In this document: positions 44,198-54,977 of the stretch, piece by piece | How the letters are laid out: every line of letters begins with the position of its first letter | Numbering within the stretch: position 1 is the first letter of the stretch | Source: Serratia symbiotica (Periphyllus acericola) | Lineage (GTDB): Bacteria; Pseudomonadota; Gammaproteobacteria; Enterobacterales; Enterobacteriaceae | Length of the DNA: 64,000 bases | Direction of reading: 5' to 3' | Assembly: GCF_964019515.1 (NCBI RefSeq) | Contig: NZ_OZ026452.1 | Coordinates: 1,798,001-1,862,000 of the forward strand | Made by a program: the position numbers and the translations under genes | The notes under the pieces: model-generated | Told to the model about the DNA's origin: nothing | What the model saw: only the letters and a program-made list of their open reading frames with translations | The model's database searches: none

Positions 44198-44760
44198 CAG
44201 GCGTGTCCTACGTGGTTGACGATGCTGCGGATATCGACGCCCAAGCGGTTGGCAGCCTCATGCCAGCGCTTGGCGATCGGCGTATGAAACAGAGTGTCGG
44301 TGTCAGCTTCGAGGGTCAACCAAACATTCTCCAGCACTTCCTGCTCCAATTGGCCTGGCTCCCAACCGGCATAGCCCAACGTTACCAGCACATTATCCGG
44401 CTGCTCTGGAGTACCCAATGTTTCCAACACGTCTTTCGAGGTGGTAATCATAGTTTGCTCTGAGATCGCCATGCTGTAACCAAAGCCCTGGCATGGCGTA
44501 TGTAAGATAAAGCCGCAGTCATCTGCCAATGGGCCACCAGCAAATACCGGTTTTTCCAGGTTGATCGCCGGATCGCGTGTCTGGGACATAATCTTCAGCT
44601 TGTTTAGCACCATCGCTACCGTGCATTGCTCCAGCGGCTTATTGATCACTAACCCCATAGCGCCTTCTTCATTATGCTCGCAGATGTAAATAACCGATCG
44701 TGTGAAGCAAGAAGCCTGAAGTGATGGCATGGCGATCAGAAAATGGTGCTGTAGATTCAT
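44197..44760 (-). CDS. yqgE: UPF0301/DUF179 protein YqgE
   Basis: Conserved protein of unknown function, 187 residues from ATG 44760 ([20 protein letters not shown]), the E. coli length. Hallmarks: [58 protein letters not shown]. An upstream start at 44817 is not family-like. Between gshB and ruvX as in other enterics. Confidence 0.96.
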   Translation of the reverse strand: MNLQHHFLIAMPSLQASCFTRSVIYICEHNEEGAMGLVINKPLEQCTVAMVLNKLKIMSQTRDPAINLEKPVFAGGPLADDCGFILHTPCQGFGYSMAISEQTMITTSKDVLETLGTPEQPDNVLVTLGYAGWEPGQLEQEVLENVWLTLEADTDTLFHTPIAKRWHEAANRLGVDIRSIVNHVGHA

Positions 44761-44909
44761 GGCGTTATCAGGGTGATTGATGGGGGATAAATTAAACAAC
44801 CGCCAGTATGCGGTCATACCCGTAACCTTTCAAGCCATAGCCTGGCCTAAACCGACAATCACGGCGCGAAAGGGGCAATGGCAGGCGGTTTTCCGCCAGC
44901 ATTGCAGAT

Positions 44910-45860
44910 TCACTTCGCCGCCAGACGCTTTTCTATCGCTTCCATCAGCACGCTAGTGATAGACACCGAGAAGGCTGCCTCGATCTCACGCGCACAGGTG
45001 GGGCTGGTGACGTTGATCTCAGTCAAGCGGTCACCAATCACGTCCAGGCCGACGAAGATAAGTCCTTTTGCCTTTAACGTTGAAGCCACCGCGTGGGCGA
45101 TTTTCCAGTCACTCTCGCTCAGCGGACGCACTTCGCCGTGACCACCAGCCGCAAGGTTGCCTCGGGTTTCACCTTGAGCAGGAATACGCGCTAGGCAGTA
45201 AGGCACCGGTTCACCATCGACCACCAGAATACGTTTATCGCCTTCCTTGATCGCCGACAGGAAATTCTGCGCCATGCAGAAGCGCTTGCCGTGCTCGGTC
45301 AGGGTTTCAATAATCACTGACAGGTTCGGATCATCCTGCTTTACACGGAAGATCGATGCGCCGCCCATGCCATTCAACGGTTTGAGGATGATGTCACCGT
45401 GCCGCTGGTGAAAATTACGGATATGTGCTGCACTGCGGCTGACCAAAGTGTCCGGCGTCAGTTCAGGGAACCAAGCGGTGAATAGCTTCTCGTTGCAGTC
45501 ACGCAGGCTTTGCGGTTTATTGACTACCAGCGTGCCTTTAACCTCTGCACGATCCAGTATATAGGTCGCGTAAATGTATTCAGTATCGAACGGTGGATCT
45601 TTGCGCATCAGGATCACATCCAGATCTTGCAACGCCAGATCCTGCTCGGCAGCAAAACTGTACCAACTTTCCTGGTTTTCTTTTACGCTCAGCCCCCGCG
45701 TGCATGCGCGGCTATCACCAGCGTGCAGATAGAGATCGTTCATCTCCATGTAGTGCAGTTCCCAGCCACGGCGCTGCGCTTCAAGCAGTATGGCAAAGCT
45801 GGTGTCTTTCTTAATGTTGATGGAAGCGATAGGATCCATCACGATGCCGAGCTTGATCAT
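44910..45860 (-). CDS. gshB: Glutathione synthetase
   Basis: GshB adds glycine to gamma-glutamylcysteine. 316 residues, the E. coli length, ATP-grasp fold. Blocks: LGIVMDPIASINIKKDTSFA, LMRKDPPFDTEYIYATYILD, GDIILKPLNGMGGASIFRVK (ATP-binding), GEPVPYCLARIPAQGETRGN with LAAGGHGEVRPLS, and GLDVIGDRLTEINVTSPTC. Intact, so glutathione synthesis remains possible if gshA persists elsewhere. Confidence 0.97.
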   Translation of the reverse strand: MIKLGIVMDPIASINIKKDTSFAILLEAQRRGWELHYMEMNDLYLHAGDSRACTRGLSVKENQESWYSFAAEQDLALQDLDVILMRKDPPFDTEYIYATYILDRAEVKGTLVVNKPQSLRDCNEKLFTAWFPELTPDTLVSRSAAHIRNFHQRHGDIILKPLNGMGGASIFRVKQDDPNLSVIIETLTEHGKRFCMAQNFLSAIKEGDKRILVVDGEPVPYCLARIPAQGETRGNLAAGGHGEVRPLSESDWKIAHAVASTLKAKGLIFVGLDVIGDRLTEINVTSPTCAREIEAAFSVSITSVLMEAIEKRLAAK

Positions 45861-45870
45861 CTTTTATCCT

Positions 45871-46598
45871 TTATCTTAGATCGCCGAAACTTACATGCAA
45901 AGCGGTAATTGCGGTGAGCGCGGTGGTTTCTGTACGCAGAACGCGTGGCCCCAGCAGGATATCAGTAAATCCATGGCCGGTGGTCATCGCAATTTCGTTG
46001 GCGGATAAACCGCCCTCTGGGCCGATCAGCAAGCCGATGTGATCCACTGGCAGCAGCAGGGTGTTGATACTGTGGCTGGCACATGGGTGCCAATTCAGTT
46101 TCAGGCTGCCGTCCTGTTCAGCACACCAAACCTCCAGCGGCATCGCCGCGCTAATTTCAGGAATGCGGTTGCGGCCATACTTTTCGCAAGCGGTGATGGC
46201 GATCTTTTGCCACTGCTGAATTTTTTTTGTCAGGCGCTCGCCAGAAAGCGTAACGCCGCAGCGTTCAGAAAACAGCGGGGTGATGACGTTGACGCCCAGC
46301 TCAATGGATTTTTGGGTGGTAAACTCAATCTTCTCGCCACGCGAGAGCACTTGGCCAAGATGCAGAGCGGTGACTCAAAGTCTTCCACCCGGCCAGCACC
46401 GCGCCGCACCTGAACACTTTTCTTATCCACCTCGACGATCTTGGCATCGCACACTTGATTGCTGCCGTCGAATAGCGCCAACGCCTGAACGATGCTCATG
46501 CGTAGTACGCGCACAACGTGGTTGGCCGCCTCAGCGCTCAGGGCGATTTCCTCATAGTCGGTCAATAGCTGCGGATGGTAAATACGGGGTATGCGCAT
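45871..46598 (-). pseudogene. rsmE: 16S rRNA m3U1498 methyltransferase RsmE, frameshift
   Basis: RsmE methylates U1498 in the 30S decoding site; SPOUT fold, about 243 residues. The N-terminal half [20 protein letters not shown] to [12 protein letters not shown] is in one frame; at about 46375 an extra CT (CCGCTCTGCATCTTGG where CCGCTGCATCTTGG is expected) shifts it. The second half [40 protein letters not shown] and the knot motif ILGPR-like [17 protein letters not shown] is complete. A two-base insertion is the only lesion seen. Followed closely by gshB. endA is absent upstream. Confidence 0.9.
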
Positions 46599-46721
46599 GT
46601 GATGCTCTTATCCTAACGAAAGGGCACAGCGGATTGGCTTTACCTTGAGAGATAGATATAGATATAGATAAAGGCTATAGTAGGTTAGAGGCGATTTTCA
46701 ATCCTAAATAGCGGTGCCTGA

Positions 46722-46995
46722 TGCCATCACACTTTCGGCATTCTCGGCATCAGCGGCATCGATATGGACGGTTCGCTGCTGGAATTCGATTATCAAGAAG
46801 TGCGCACTAAACGTGCCATTATCGAAAGCTCCCGTTGCGTGATGTTGGTAACCGACCATTCTAAATTCAGCCACAACGCCATGGTCAACCTGGGTAACAT
46901 GAACCTGATTGACTACCTGTTCACCGATCAACGTCCCTGGCCTAGTATGATAAAGATCATTGAGCAATACGGATGTGCAACTGGAGTTGTTTTGA
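46722..46995 (+). pseudogene. glpR: GlpR repressor, C-terminal remnant
   Basis: GlpR is the DeoR-family repressor of glycerol-3-phosphate genes (about 252 residues). Only the end remains: HTFGILGISGIDMDGSLLEF, DYQEVRTKRAIIESSRCVML, VTDHSKFSHNAMVNLGNMNL. A frameshift near 46970 puts the last residues DVQLELF and TGA (46993) out of frame. No N-terminal helix-turn-helix. It sits just upstream of broken glpD, in the same direction. Confidence 0.9.
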
Positions 46996-47187
46996 CCCTC
47001 TGCTCGCCATTGCCACTTCCAGGGCTGTGGCTTGCGGGTTCATCAGCCTGCTAAAGCTATTATAGCCTGCACCTATAGCTTTTCTCTGGGTATGACCCCT
47101 ACCACCAAACTGTTACCTCTGTCACGCCTACATTTTTTTTGGTTAATTCTTAGCTTGTTCATGAGTTTTTGTTTAGGGTGGCATGAC

Positions 47188-48680
47188 GTTGAAACCAGGG
47201 ATCTGATAGTGATCAGTGGCAGTATTAAAGGTGCCGACATCGCGGCGGATACTGCCGGGCGTGGGCTATTGGTACTGCTACTGGAGGCGCAAGATCAAGA
47301 TTTGGCCTGGGCGACCTCTTCTGCCAGTTCTAAGCTGATCCACGATGGCCTGCGCTATCTGGAACACTACGCATTCCGTTTAGTGAGCGGAGCGCTAGCC
47401 GAACGTGAAGTGATGCTGAAACTGGCACCGCACATCGCATTCCCGATGCGTTTCCGTTTGCCGTACCAACCGCAACTACGTCCGGCCTGGATGATCCGCC
47501 TCGGCCTGTTCCTGTACGATCACCTGGGCAAACGTACCAGTCTGGCAGGCAGCAAAATCTTTCGCTTTGGAGCAGAATTGGTCTTAAAGCCTGAGCTAAA
47601 GAACAGTTTCGAATATTCTGACTGCTGAGTCGACGATGCACACTTCGTGGTGCTAAATGCGCAGGAAGTGGAAAAGCACGGCGGCGAAGTGCGCACCCGC
47701 CCCAAAGTGAAGTGCGCATGGTGTGAAAACGGCCTGTGGATGGTGTAAGTGCTCGATATCAATAGGGGCAAAACCTTATACCTGGTACCTGGCGCGCTAA
47801 GGGCATGGTAAACGCCACTGGCCCCCGGGTGAAACACTTCTTCGACGACGGCCTTAAGCTGCAATTACCTTACCGCATCCGCCTGATCAAAGGTAGTTAC
47901 ATCGTGGTGCCACGCGTGCACCGTCAGCTACAGTCCTACATTTTGCAGAACGAAGACCAGCGCATCGTCTTCGTGATCCCATGGAATGATGAGTTCTCTA
48001 TCATTGGCACTACCGATATGCAATACCATGGTGATCCGCAAGGAGTGAAGATCGACGAGAATGAAATCAACTACCTGCTAAACGTGTACAACCACGACTT
48101 CAAAAAACCGTTGAGCCGCAACGACATCGTCTGGAGCTACTCCGGCGTCCGTCCGCTGTGCGATGATGAGTCTGATTCTCCACAAGCAGTCACTCTCGAC
48201 TACACGCTAGACATACAGGATGAGCAGGGTAAAGCACTGTTGCTATCGGTGTTCGGCGGCAAATTGACCACCTACCACAAGCTGGCTGAGCATGCGATGG
48301 AAAAGCTAGCGCACTACTACCCTGGCTGTGTGCCCCTGCGTGGACCAAAAATATTACGCTGCCTGGCGGCGACATCGCTGGCGAGCGCGACTGGCTGCCG
48401 GGATCCATGGCGCGCCGCTATGCTCACACCTAGGGTAGCCACAGCGAATTGATCCTGGCCGCTGCCAACAGCCTGGGTGATCTGAGTGAAGATTTCGGCC
48501 ACGGCCTGTACCATGTACCAAGCCAAGCTACACTACCTGATCGAGAAAGAATGGGTAGTGGAACTGGACGACGCCATCTGGCGACGCACTAAGCTGGGCC
48601 TGTGGCTCGATGCAGCGCAGCAGGCGTGGGTGAAAACCTGGCTGGCGAAATACACAAAAAGGCTATCTCTCGTTTACTAA
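47188..48680 (+). pseudogene. glpD: Aerobic glycerol-3-phosphate dehydrogenase, broken
   Basis: GlpD is a membrane FAD enzyme of about 501 residues. The start Met is replaced by GTT at 47188 (then ETRDLIVISGSIKGADIAAD; the FAD GGGINGAG motif is damaged to SGSIKGAD). The frame is open to a TGA replacing Trp in FEYSDCWVDDA (47626), then more stops near 47745-47805, then VNATGPRVKHFFDDGLKLQL and TYSGVRPLCDD-like WSYSGVRPLCDDESDSPQAV, a shift after VPLRGPKI, and a C-terminal piece ending KRLSLVY. Not functional. Confidence 0.94.
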
Positions 48681-48825
48681 GAACCTAACCCAGTAGGCGT
48701 ACATTGTTGTAGCCAGTTTGGATACCGACAGCACACAATAGCCCGAGTGTACATGGCGTACGTGAGGAGGGTGAGCACTGCCCAGGTGCAAAATGGCAAA
48801 TAAAATAACCTACTGGGATGGGTTC
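48681..48825 (+). repeat. 145-bp dispersed element, reference copy R5
   Basis: Best-preserved copy. Left end GAACCTAACCCAGTAGG and right end CCTACTGGGATGGGTTC are imperfect 17-bp inverted repeats. Inside are TTGTAGCCAGTTTGGATACC, GTACATGGCGTACGTGAGGA and GGCAAATAAAATAACC. No coding capacity. It starts immediately after the glpD stop and stands where glgBXCAP lies in related genomes. Confidence 0.8.
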
Positions 48826-49024
48826 TAAGCACCAAGCTGTATGAGGCCAATAGAGATAATAATTAAGCCTTTTTTTGCACCATAATTTCCGATCTCGAAT
48901 CTCCCCTCTATAAAGGTGCAGATAGTTTCCCCTGCGGATTGACCTTCGCCGCACTGCAATGTGGCTTTCAGGGTCGCCAGAGATTAAGACTAAACGCACC
49001 GCGATAAAACAGGGGATAGCCATC

Positions 49025-50128
49025 TCACAACAGGATATTCAACATACGGCGCAGCGGCTCAGCCGCGCCCCAAAGCAGTTGGTCACCCACGGTAAATGCA
49101 GACAAGTAGTGCGGCCCCATATTCAGCTTGCGAAGCCTCCCGACCGGCGTATTTAACGTGCCGGTCACCGCTGCTGGCGTCAGTTCACGCAGGGTCAATT
49201 CGCGGTCATTCGGGATCACCCGCATCCAGTCGTTATGCATTGCCAGCGTTTGTTCGATTTCCGGCAACGATATGTCTTTTTTTAGCTTCAGGGTGAACGC
49301 CTGGCTGTGGCAGCGCAGTGTACCAACGCGTACGCACAGACCATCTATAGGGATCACACTGGAGGTATTCAAAATTTTGTTGGTCTCCGCCTGGCCTTTC
49401 CACTCTTCACGACTCTGTCCGTTATTAAGCGGCTTATCGATCCATGGGATCAGACTGCCAGCCAGCGGCACACCGAAGTTATCGGTTGGCAGCTTGCCGC
49501 TGCGGGTGGCTGTGGTTACCTTACGTTCGATATCCAAAATCGCCGAGGCAGGGTTATGTAACTCTTGCGCAACCTCAGCGTGCAGCAGGCCCATTTGGGT
49601 TAGTAGTTCACGCATGTGGCGCGCCCCACCGCCAGAGGCCGCCTGATAGGTGGCGACTGATGCCCACTCCACCCAGCCGTTGGCGAACAGGCCACCGAGC
49701 GACATCAGCATCAGGCTTACGGCACAGTTGCCGCCAACAAAGATCTTGATGCCTTTATCCAGCCCCTGTTGGATCATCGCGTAGTTGACCGGGTCCAAGA
49801 TAATGATAGCATCATCCCGCATGCGCAGTGAAGAGGCGGCGTCAATCCAGTAACCCTGCCAGCCGCTTTTACGCAGCTTAGGATAAACTTCGTTAGTATA
49901 CTCTCCGCCTTGGCAGGTAATAATGATGTCGAGCGCGCTCAGTGCATCAACATCATAGGCATCCTGCAACCTGCCCAGCTGGCCACCGAATGCTGGCGCA
50001 GCAGAACCGGGCTGTGAAGTGGAGAAAAAGACTGGGCGAATGGCATCAAAATCGTGCTCTTCCATCATACGGTGCATGAGAACCGAGCCGACCATTCCGC
50101 GCCAGCCGATGAAACCAACATTTTTCAT
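49025..50128 (-). CDS. asd: Aspartate-semialdehyde dehydrogenase
   Basis: Asd reduces aspartyl phosphate, the branch to lysine/diaminopimelate, threonine and methionine. 367 residues from ATG 50128, as in E. coli. NADP-binding [17 protein letters not shown], active Cys135 in [14 protein letters not shown], substrate-binding [12 protein letters not shown] and [20 protein letters not shown]. An ATG two codons earlier is less likely. Divergent from yhgN, as in E. coli. Intact; required for cell-wall diaminopimelate. Confidence 0.98.
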   Translation of the reverse strand: MKNVGFIGWRGMVGSVLMHRMMEEHDFDAIRPVFFSTSQPGSAAPAFGGQLGRLQDAYDVDALSALDIIITCQGGEYTNEVYPKLRKSGWQGYWIDAASSLRMRDDAIIILDPVNYAMIQQGLDKGIKIFVGGNCAVSLMLMSLGGLFANGWVEWASVATYQAASGGGARHMRELLTQMGLLHAEVAQELHNPASAILDIERKVTTATRSGKLPTDNFGVPLAGSLIPWIDKPLNNGQSREEWKGQAETNKILNTSSVIPIDGLCVRVGTLRCHSQAFTLKLKKDISLPEIEQTLAMHNDWMRVIPNDRELTLRELTPAAVTGTLNTPVGRLRKLNMGPHYLSAFTVGDQLLWGAAEPLRRMLNILL

Positions 50129-50330
50129 AATCACTGTGTCCTGCCTTGTAAAGGGCTATTAGGTTGAGTTATGTGTAATATCTCTTCACCTTACAAAATG
50201 ACAAAATGTTAGCATGTTAGCGCAGGCGCAAAGTGAATTTATTCTATGGCGAGGCATTTTTTAGCAATCCTGCTTATAAGTCACCATACGCACGGAAAGA
50301 GCGGCGCGTTTTCTCTATTTCGAGGTAATA

Positions 50331-50924
50331 ATGACAGAGATGATTTCAGCTACAGTGTTGCTGTTTTTAATCATGGATCCACTGGGAAACCTGCCGATTT
50401 TTATGTCGGTACTCAAGCACCTGGAGCCACGTCGCCGGCGAGTGGTACTGATCCGCGAGTTGTTGATCGCCTTGCTGCTAATGCTGATCTTCCTGTTTGC
50501 TGGTGAGAAGATCCTGGCGTTCCTCAACCTGCGCACCGAGACCGTTTCTATCTCCGGCGGGATCATTTTGTTTCTGATCGCCATCAAGATGATTTTCCCC
50601 TCGCAGGAGGGCAACAGCTTTGGGCTTTCTCCTGGTGAGGAACCCTTTTTAGTGCCGCTGGCGATCCCGCTGGTAGCTGGGCCATCGATTCTGGCAGCAC
50701 TGATGCTGCTGTCGCACAAGTACCCAAACTTGCTACCTCATCTGGTGATAGCACTGTTGATTGCTTGGGGGATTTCTGCGGCTATCCTACTGATGTCTAA
50801 TCTGTTCCTGCGCCTGTTGGGTAGCAAAGGGATCAGTGCGTTGGAAAGATTAATGGGTTTGATTTTGGTAATGCTGTCTACCCAGATGTTCCTAGACGGC
50901 GTGCGGACTTATATGAAACTGTAA
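50331..50924 (+). CDS. yhgN: MarC-family inner-membrane protein YhgN
   Basis: 197 residues, the E. coli length, six hydrophobic helices of the MarC/UPF0056 family: TEMISATVLLFLIMDPLGNL, then RELLIALLLMLIFLFAGEKI, SISGGIILFLIAIKMIF, PLAIPLVAGPSILAALMLLS, and ERLMGLILVMLSTQMFLDGV at the end. Function unproven. GAGGTAATA precedes the ATG. Confidence 0.95.
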   Translation: MTEMISATVLLFLIMDPLGNLPIFMSVLKHLEPRRRRVVLIRELLIALLLMLIFLFAGEKILAFLNLRTETVSISGGIILFLIAIKMIFPSQEGNSFGLSPGEEPFLVPLAIPLVAGPSILAALMLLSHKYPNLLPHLVIALLIAWGISAAILLMSNLFLRLLGSKGISALERLMGLILVMLSTQMFLDGVRTYMKL

Positions 50925-50932
50925 CGGGAATA

Positions 50933-50953
50933 CTGGTGCCTGAAGCACCAGCA
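50933..50953. terminator. Hairpin between yhgN and gntK remnant
   Basis: CTGGTGC-CTGAA-GCACCAG is a perfect 7-bp stem nine bases after yhgN, between two converging genes. No long T run, so termination strength is uncertain. Confidence 0.5.
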
Positions 50954-50965
50954 ATAGATGCGTGG

Positions 50966-51043
50966 TTAACGGGAGGCCACGCCCTGAACATAAGCGATAA
51001 TATCAGCAACCACACAGTCCAGAGGTTGGTTGCTATCGATCGC
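50966..51043 (-). pseudogene. gntK: Gluconokinase, C-terminal stub
   Basis: Minus frame AIDSNQPLDCVVADIIAYVQ then GVASR and TAA at 50966. It matches the last 25 or so residues of GntK (D..QPL..VVA.I). The rest was removed by IS copy C at 51044. Position next to yhgN agrees with E. coli, where the gnt genes follow. Confidence 0.75.
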
Positions 51044-52099
51044 GGCGTTGTTGAATAAATCGGATTTGGAATAAAGAGTCCCATGAATGGGCAGCTTTCA
51101 GGCAAGGCGTACACTTTCTGGCATACCGGCGAGCGTCATCTTGTTTAATGCACAGATCATGGCCAGCGCCTCTGCAACTTGCCCATCATAATCTCGCAGC
51201 GACAGGTGACCACCAAATAGCTGTTTTACTCTGTACTTCGCTGTTGCCGCTATCGAACGTCGGTGGTAGCCTGTGATACTTTTTCACCGTGTGTTGTCTC
51301 CGGTAAGGCGCTGGTTCGCCACCGCTTGATTTCGCTCTGCATAGTCTGCCGACCAATAACGGGCTCCGCTGCTGGGCGGTATTAACGCCTTGAGCTTCTT
51401 GCCCCTTAACTCATCATCACACACTCGCGTATCCTAAGCCCGATCCGCCGAGGCGACTTTGATTTTACGGTACCTCTGGCGGATGAGACCTGGGAAGGCT
51501 GCGGTATCGGTGACATTGCTCAAGGAAAGGTCAGCACAGATGACCTCATGTGTTTCTGTATCTACGGCCAAATGCAGTTTTCGCCAGATCCGCCGTTTTT
51601 CCTGACCGTGTTTTTTTTACCTTCCACTCACCTTCACCCAACACGTTGAGCCCGCTAGAGTCGATAACGAGGTGCGCAATTTCACCTGGCGTTGGGGTTT
51701 TAAACGGGACATGGCCGGACTTTGCCCGCTTACTGATGCAGGTGTCGTCCGGGCAGTTCAACGGCACTTTGATCAGTGTGACAATGGAGTCGCCGAAGCC
51801 CTGGAGGGCGCGAAGTGTCAGGCCGAAAATCCGTTTCAGCATCAATACGCTGGTGATTGCCATATCGGAATAATGTGGTTGGCGACCACGCAGAGAAGGT
51901 TTTGCCTCGCAGTACCAGGCGTGAAGTGCCGTTTCATCCACCGAGAAAGTGAGTGAACCCCGAGCGATAAGGGCGTTGTTGTAAGCCTTTCAGTTGGTGA
52001 TATTGAACTTTTACTGGGCCACGGCATGTCGCTATTTTGACAGAAGGAGAGTGATCTAATCCTCGTCCAGGCCAAAAGTTCGATTTATTCAACAACGCC
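51044..52099 (-). mobile_element. IS903-like element, copy C, both ends intact
   Basis: 1056 bp, the size of IS903, with ends GGCGTTGTTGAATAAATCGG and AACTTTTGGCC.../CGATTTATTCAACAACGCC. The minus transposase is frame-shifted: N-terminal part 51546-52020 (VIDSSGLNVLGEGEWKVKK keeps a better centre than copy B), C-terminal part to about 51105. TAG at 51434-51436 and Glu-to-Ala (codon 51245-51247) are shared with copies A and B. Flanks (ATCGATCGC left, CGTCAGATG right) are not a target duplication. Confidence 0.93.
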
Positions 52100-52105
52100 C
52101 GTCAG

Positions 52106-52540
52106 ATGCAAAAAATTATCCAGAAAACACCAGATAAAAATTATGCCAGACGCCTTATCGCCATGTTGATATTACACCGTAGCAACACGCTGACTTACCT
52201 AGGTAAAACCTTATGTGTCGCCCGTTCCTCTGTCGGACTATGGGTTAATTTGTTCACATTGGTCGGCTATGAAGGATTGGCAAGCCTTTCACCTGGACGC
52301 CCCTGAAAATAGCCCACGGAGGCGATGTTAAAGATGCTTGATTTGCTCGTTCAGCGTTCTCCACAGGACTTTTGCTATCTGCGTTATCGGTGGAATACTG
52401 AGATGTTAACGGATGGGCAAGTTGCAGAGGCGCTGGCCATGATCTGTGCATTAAACAAATTGAAATTAATAAATTATTTAACTCGACGTTACATCCTGGC
52501 TCACTTCGGCGCTGGAGGGGCTTTTTTGAATAAATCAGGC
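52106..52540 (+). mobile_element. IS630 remnant fused to IS903-type tail
   Basis: QKIIQKTPDKNYARRLIAML, then LHRSNTLTYLGKTLCVARSS and VGLWVNLFTLVGYEGLASLS are the N-terminus of an IS630-family transposase. A stop follows, and in another frame LLVQRSPQDFCYLRYRWNTE. At about 52410 this switches to DGQVAEALAMICALNK, the IS903-type C-terminus, ending in a TIR-like TTTTTTGAATAAATCAGGCC. A stacked, dead composite. Confidence 0.82.
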
Positions 52541-52724
52541 CGCACAAGAATATGACGAGTTGAAACAAAATGCGCGTGAGCAGGCTGCGGTAGCTGCCGA
52601 GGCATTATTACATGCGGCGCTGTGGTCGTTCTTCGCATTATTTATCGGCGTGGTGATCAGCGCACTGGCCGGTTTGTTGGGGGTAACTACCAACACCCAC
52701 CGTGTGACCGAAAGTCAACCGTAA
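52533..52724 (+). pseudogene. C-terminal fragment of a membrane protein
   Basis: 64 codons without a start: NQAAQEYDELKQNAREQAAV, AAEALLHAALWSFFALFIGV, VISALAGLLGVTTNTHRVTE and a stop at 52722. An alanine-rich, charged helix leads into one long hydrophobic helix and a short tail. I do not recognise the family; similar ends occur in small inner-membrane proteins. Its 5' part was replaced by IS sequence. Confidence 0.6.
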
Positions 52725-52929
52725 GTTGTCATGATCCCGGCCTCTTTTCGCATCTTTGTGTGGGAATGTGAGGTTGGGTGACAGCTAGGAAAGACTAGCT
52801 TCCTGATGTATCATTTTCCGCTTGCCATCAGCGCTCTGTATCTTTGGCACAATTTGGTGATACCATCCACCAAGCCAAACGCGGCTGAGTGAGGTAACCC
52901 CTTCATTCTGTACACCAAGTTAGGTTTCA

Positions 52930-53045
52930 ATCTGGCAATTGTGGGCGAGATCTGCCACCTAACTGAGAAAACCCAAAACGCAATTTTTGTATTGCATGTG
53001 ATCTGTCGTGTGGGTCACCACTGTAGCTGTAGATAAGGATTTTTA
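52930..53045 (+). promoter_or_regulatory. thrS translational operator
   Basis: In E. coli ThrRS represses its own mRNA by binding a leader that mimics tRNA-Thr. Here GTGATC (52998-53003) pairs with GGTCAC (53013-53018) around loop TGTCGTGTG, whose CGT (53007-53009) is the anticodon mimic of tRNA-Thr(CGU). The ribosome site AAGGA (53035-53039) follows. An upstream hairpin TGGCA...TGCCA (about 52933-52957) corresponds to the second mimic arm. The leader closely follows the E. coli text. Confidence 0.85.
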
Positions 53046-54974
53046 ATGCCTGTTATTTCGCTTCCAGACAGAAGTCAGCGTCATTTTGATTACCCCATTT
53101 CCCCGTTGGATGTTGCCCGTGATATCGGCCCTGGTTTGGCGAAAGCCTGTATTGCTGGCCGTGTCAATGGTGAGCTGGTTGACGCCTGTGATTTGATTAA
53201 ATCCGATGCGCAGTTAGCGATCATCACCATAAAGGATGCCGAGGGTCTGGAAATCATGCGCCACTCTTGTGCGCACCTGTTAGGACACGCCATTAAACAG
53301 TTGTGGCCGGACACTAAAATGGCCATCGGCCCGGTGATCGATAACGGTTTCTACTATGACGTTGACATCGAACGTACTTTGACGAAGGAAGATTTGGATC
53401 TGCTTGAAAAACGTATGCATGCGTTAGCTGACAAAGACTACGATATCATCAAGAAAAAGGTCAGTTGGCAAGAGGCGCGTTATACCTTCTCTGCGCGTGG
53501 TGAAAGCTACAAAGTGGCGATTCTAGACGAGAACATCGGCCATGATGATCTTCCTGGCCTGTATCATCACGAAGAATACATTGACATGTGCCGTGGTCCA
53601 CATGTGCCGAATATGCGTTTTTGCCATCATTTCAAGCTACAAAAAACTTCTGGCGCATACTGGCGCGGCGACAGCAAAAATAAAATGTTGCAGCGTATCT
53701 ACGGCACAGCTTGGGCGGATGAGAAGCAGCTGAACGCCTACCTGCAACTTTTGGAAGAGGCAGCCAAACGCGATCATCGTAAGATCGGTAAACAGCTCGA
53801 CCTGTATCATATGCAGGAAGAAGCACCTGGCATTGTGTTTTGGCACAACGATGGCTGGACCGTTTTCCGTGAATTGGAAGCTTTTGTGCGCATGAAGCTC
53901 AAAGAGTATCAGTATCAGGAAGTGAAAGGTCCGTTCATGATGGATCGTGTGCTGTGGGAAAAAACTGGCCATTGGGAAAACTATAAAGACGCCATGTTCA
54001 CCACCTCGTCGGAAAACCGCGAGTACTGTATTAAGCCGATGAACTGCCCAGGCCATGTACAGATCTTCAACCAAGGCTTTAAGTCGTATCGCGATTTGCC
54101 GTTGCGCATGGGGGAGTTCGGCAGTTGCCAACGTAACGAACCTTCGGGTTCTCTGCACGGTTTGATGCGTGTACGTGGCTTTACGCAAGATGACGCCCAC
54201 ATCTTTTGTACCGAAGAGCAGGTGCGTGCCGAAGTGAACGCATGTATTCGTATGGTCTATGATATATATGCTACCTTTGGTTTCGACAAGATTGCGGTTA
54301 AGTTGTCTACTCGCCCCGAGAAGCGCATTGGCACGGATGATATTTGGACTCGTGCGGAAGAAGACCTGGCCGCTGCACTGACCGAAAACGGTATTCCATT
54401 TGAATATCAGCTGGGTGAGGGGGCATTCTACGGACCAAAAATTGAATTTACCCTGCATGATTGTTTGGATCGCGCATGGCAATGTGGTACCGTGCAGCTT
54501 GATTTCTTCTTACCGGGTCGTTTAGGCGCATCCTATGTTGGCGGAGACAACGATCGTGTCGTGCCGGTGATGATTCACCGCGCCATATTAGGTTCCATGG
54601 AACGTTTCATCGGTATCCTTACTGAAGAATACGCTGGATTCTACCCAACATGGATCTCTCCGGTGCAGGTCGTGGTCATGAATATCACCGACATCCAGTC
54701 CGATTACGTCCAGCAAGTGACCAAAAAACTGCAAGATGCCGGTATTCGCGCTAAAGCAGACTTGAGAAATGAGAAGATAGGCTTTAAAATTCGCGAGCAT
54801 ACATTACGTCGGGTTCCTTATATGTTAGTATGCGGTGATAAAGAGGTCAAATCAGGCAACGTTGCCGTTCGTACCCGCCGTGGCAAAGACTTGGGAAGCC
54901 AAGACGTAAACGAAGTCGTAGACAAGCTGCTAAAAGAGATCCGCAGCCGTAGTCTTAATCAACTGGAGGAATAA
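53046..54974 (+). CDS. thrS: Threonyl-tRNA synthetase
   Basis: ThrS charges tRNA-Thr and edits mis-charged serine. 642 residues, the E. coli length. Order: TGS domain (1-62), editing domain with [20 protein letters not shown], class II core with zinc ligands in [19 protein letters not shown] and [20 protein letters not shown], motif 2 [15 protein letters not shown], then the anticodon domain (from about 535; [18 protein letters not shown]). Heads the thrS-infC-rpmI-rplT-pheM-pheS-pheT-ihfA cluster, fully conserved here. Confidence 0.98.
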   Translation: MPVISLPDRSQRHFDYPISPLDVARDIGPGLAKACIAGRVNGELVDACDLIKSDAQLAIITIKDAEGLEIMRHSCAHLLGHAIKQLWPDTKMAIGPVIDNGFYYDVDIERTLTKEDLDLLEKRMHALADKDYDIIKKKVSWQEARYTFSARGESYKVAILDENIGHDDLPGLYHHEEYIDMCRGPHVPNMRFCHHFKLQKTSGAYWRGDSKNKMLQRIYGTAWADEKQLNAYLQLLEEAAKRDHRKIGKQLDLYHMQEEAPGIVFWHNDGWTVFRELEAFVRMKLKEYQYQEVKGPFMMDRVLWEKTGHWENYKDAMFTTSSENREYCIKPMNCPGHVQIFNQGFKSYRDLPLRMGEFGSCQRNEPSGSLHGLMRVRGFTQDDAHIFCTEEQVRAEVNACIRMVYDIYATFGFDKIAVKLSTRPEKRIGTDDIWTRAEEDLAAALTENGIPFEYQLGEGAFYGPKIEFTLHDCLDRAWQCGTVQLDFFLPGRLGASYVGGDNDRVVPVMIHRAILGSMERFIGILTEEYAGFYPTWISPVQVVVMNITDIQSDYVQQVTKKLQDAGIRAKADLRNEKIGFKIREHTLRRVPYMLVCGDKEVKSGNVAVRTRRGKDLGSQDVNEVVDKLLKEIRSRSLNQLEE

Positions 54975-54977
54975 AGT

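Noticed and set aside
46645-46670. Tandem AGATAT-type microsatellite upstream of rsmE
   Set aside because: Only about four imperfect units and no link to a reading frame; recorded only as a possible break point between rsmE and glpR.
53637-54482. 281-codon minus-strand frame opposite thrS
   Set aside because: It lies wholly inside the intact thrS on the other strand, with no start signals or known domain.
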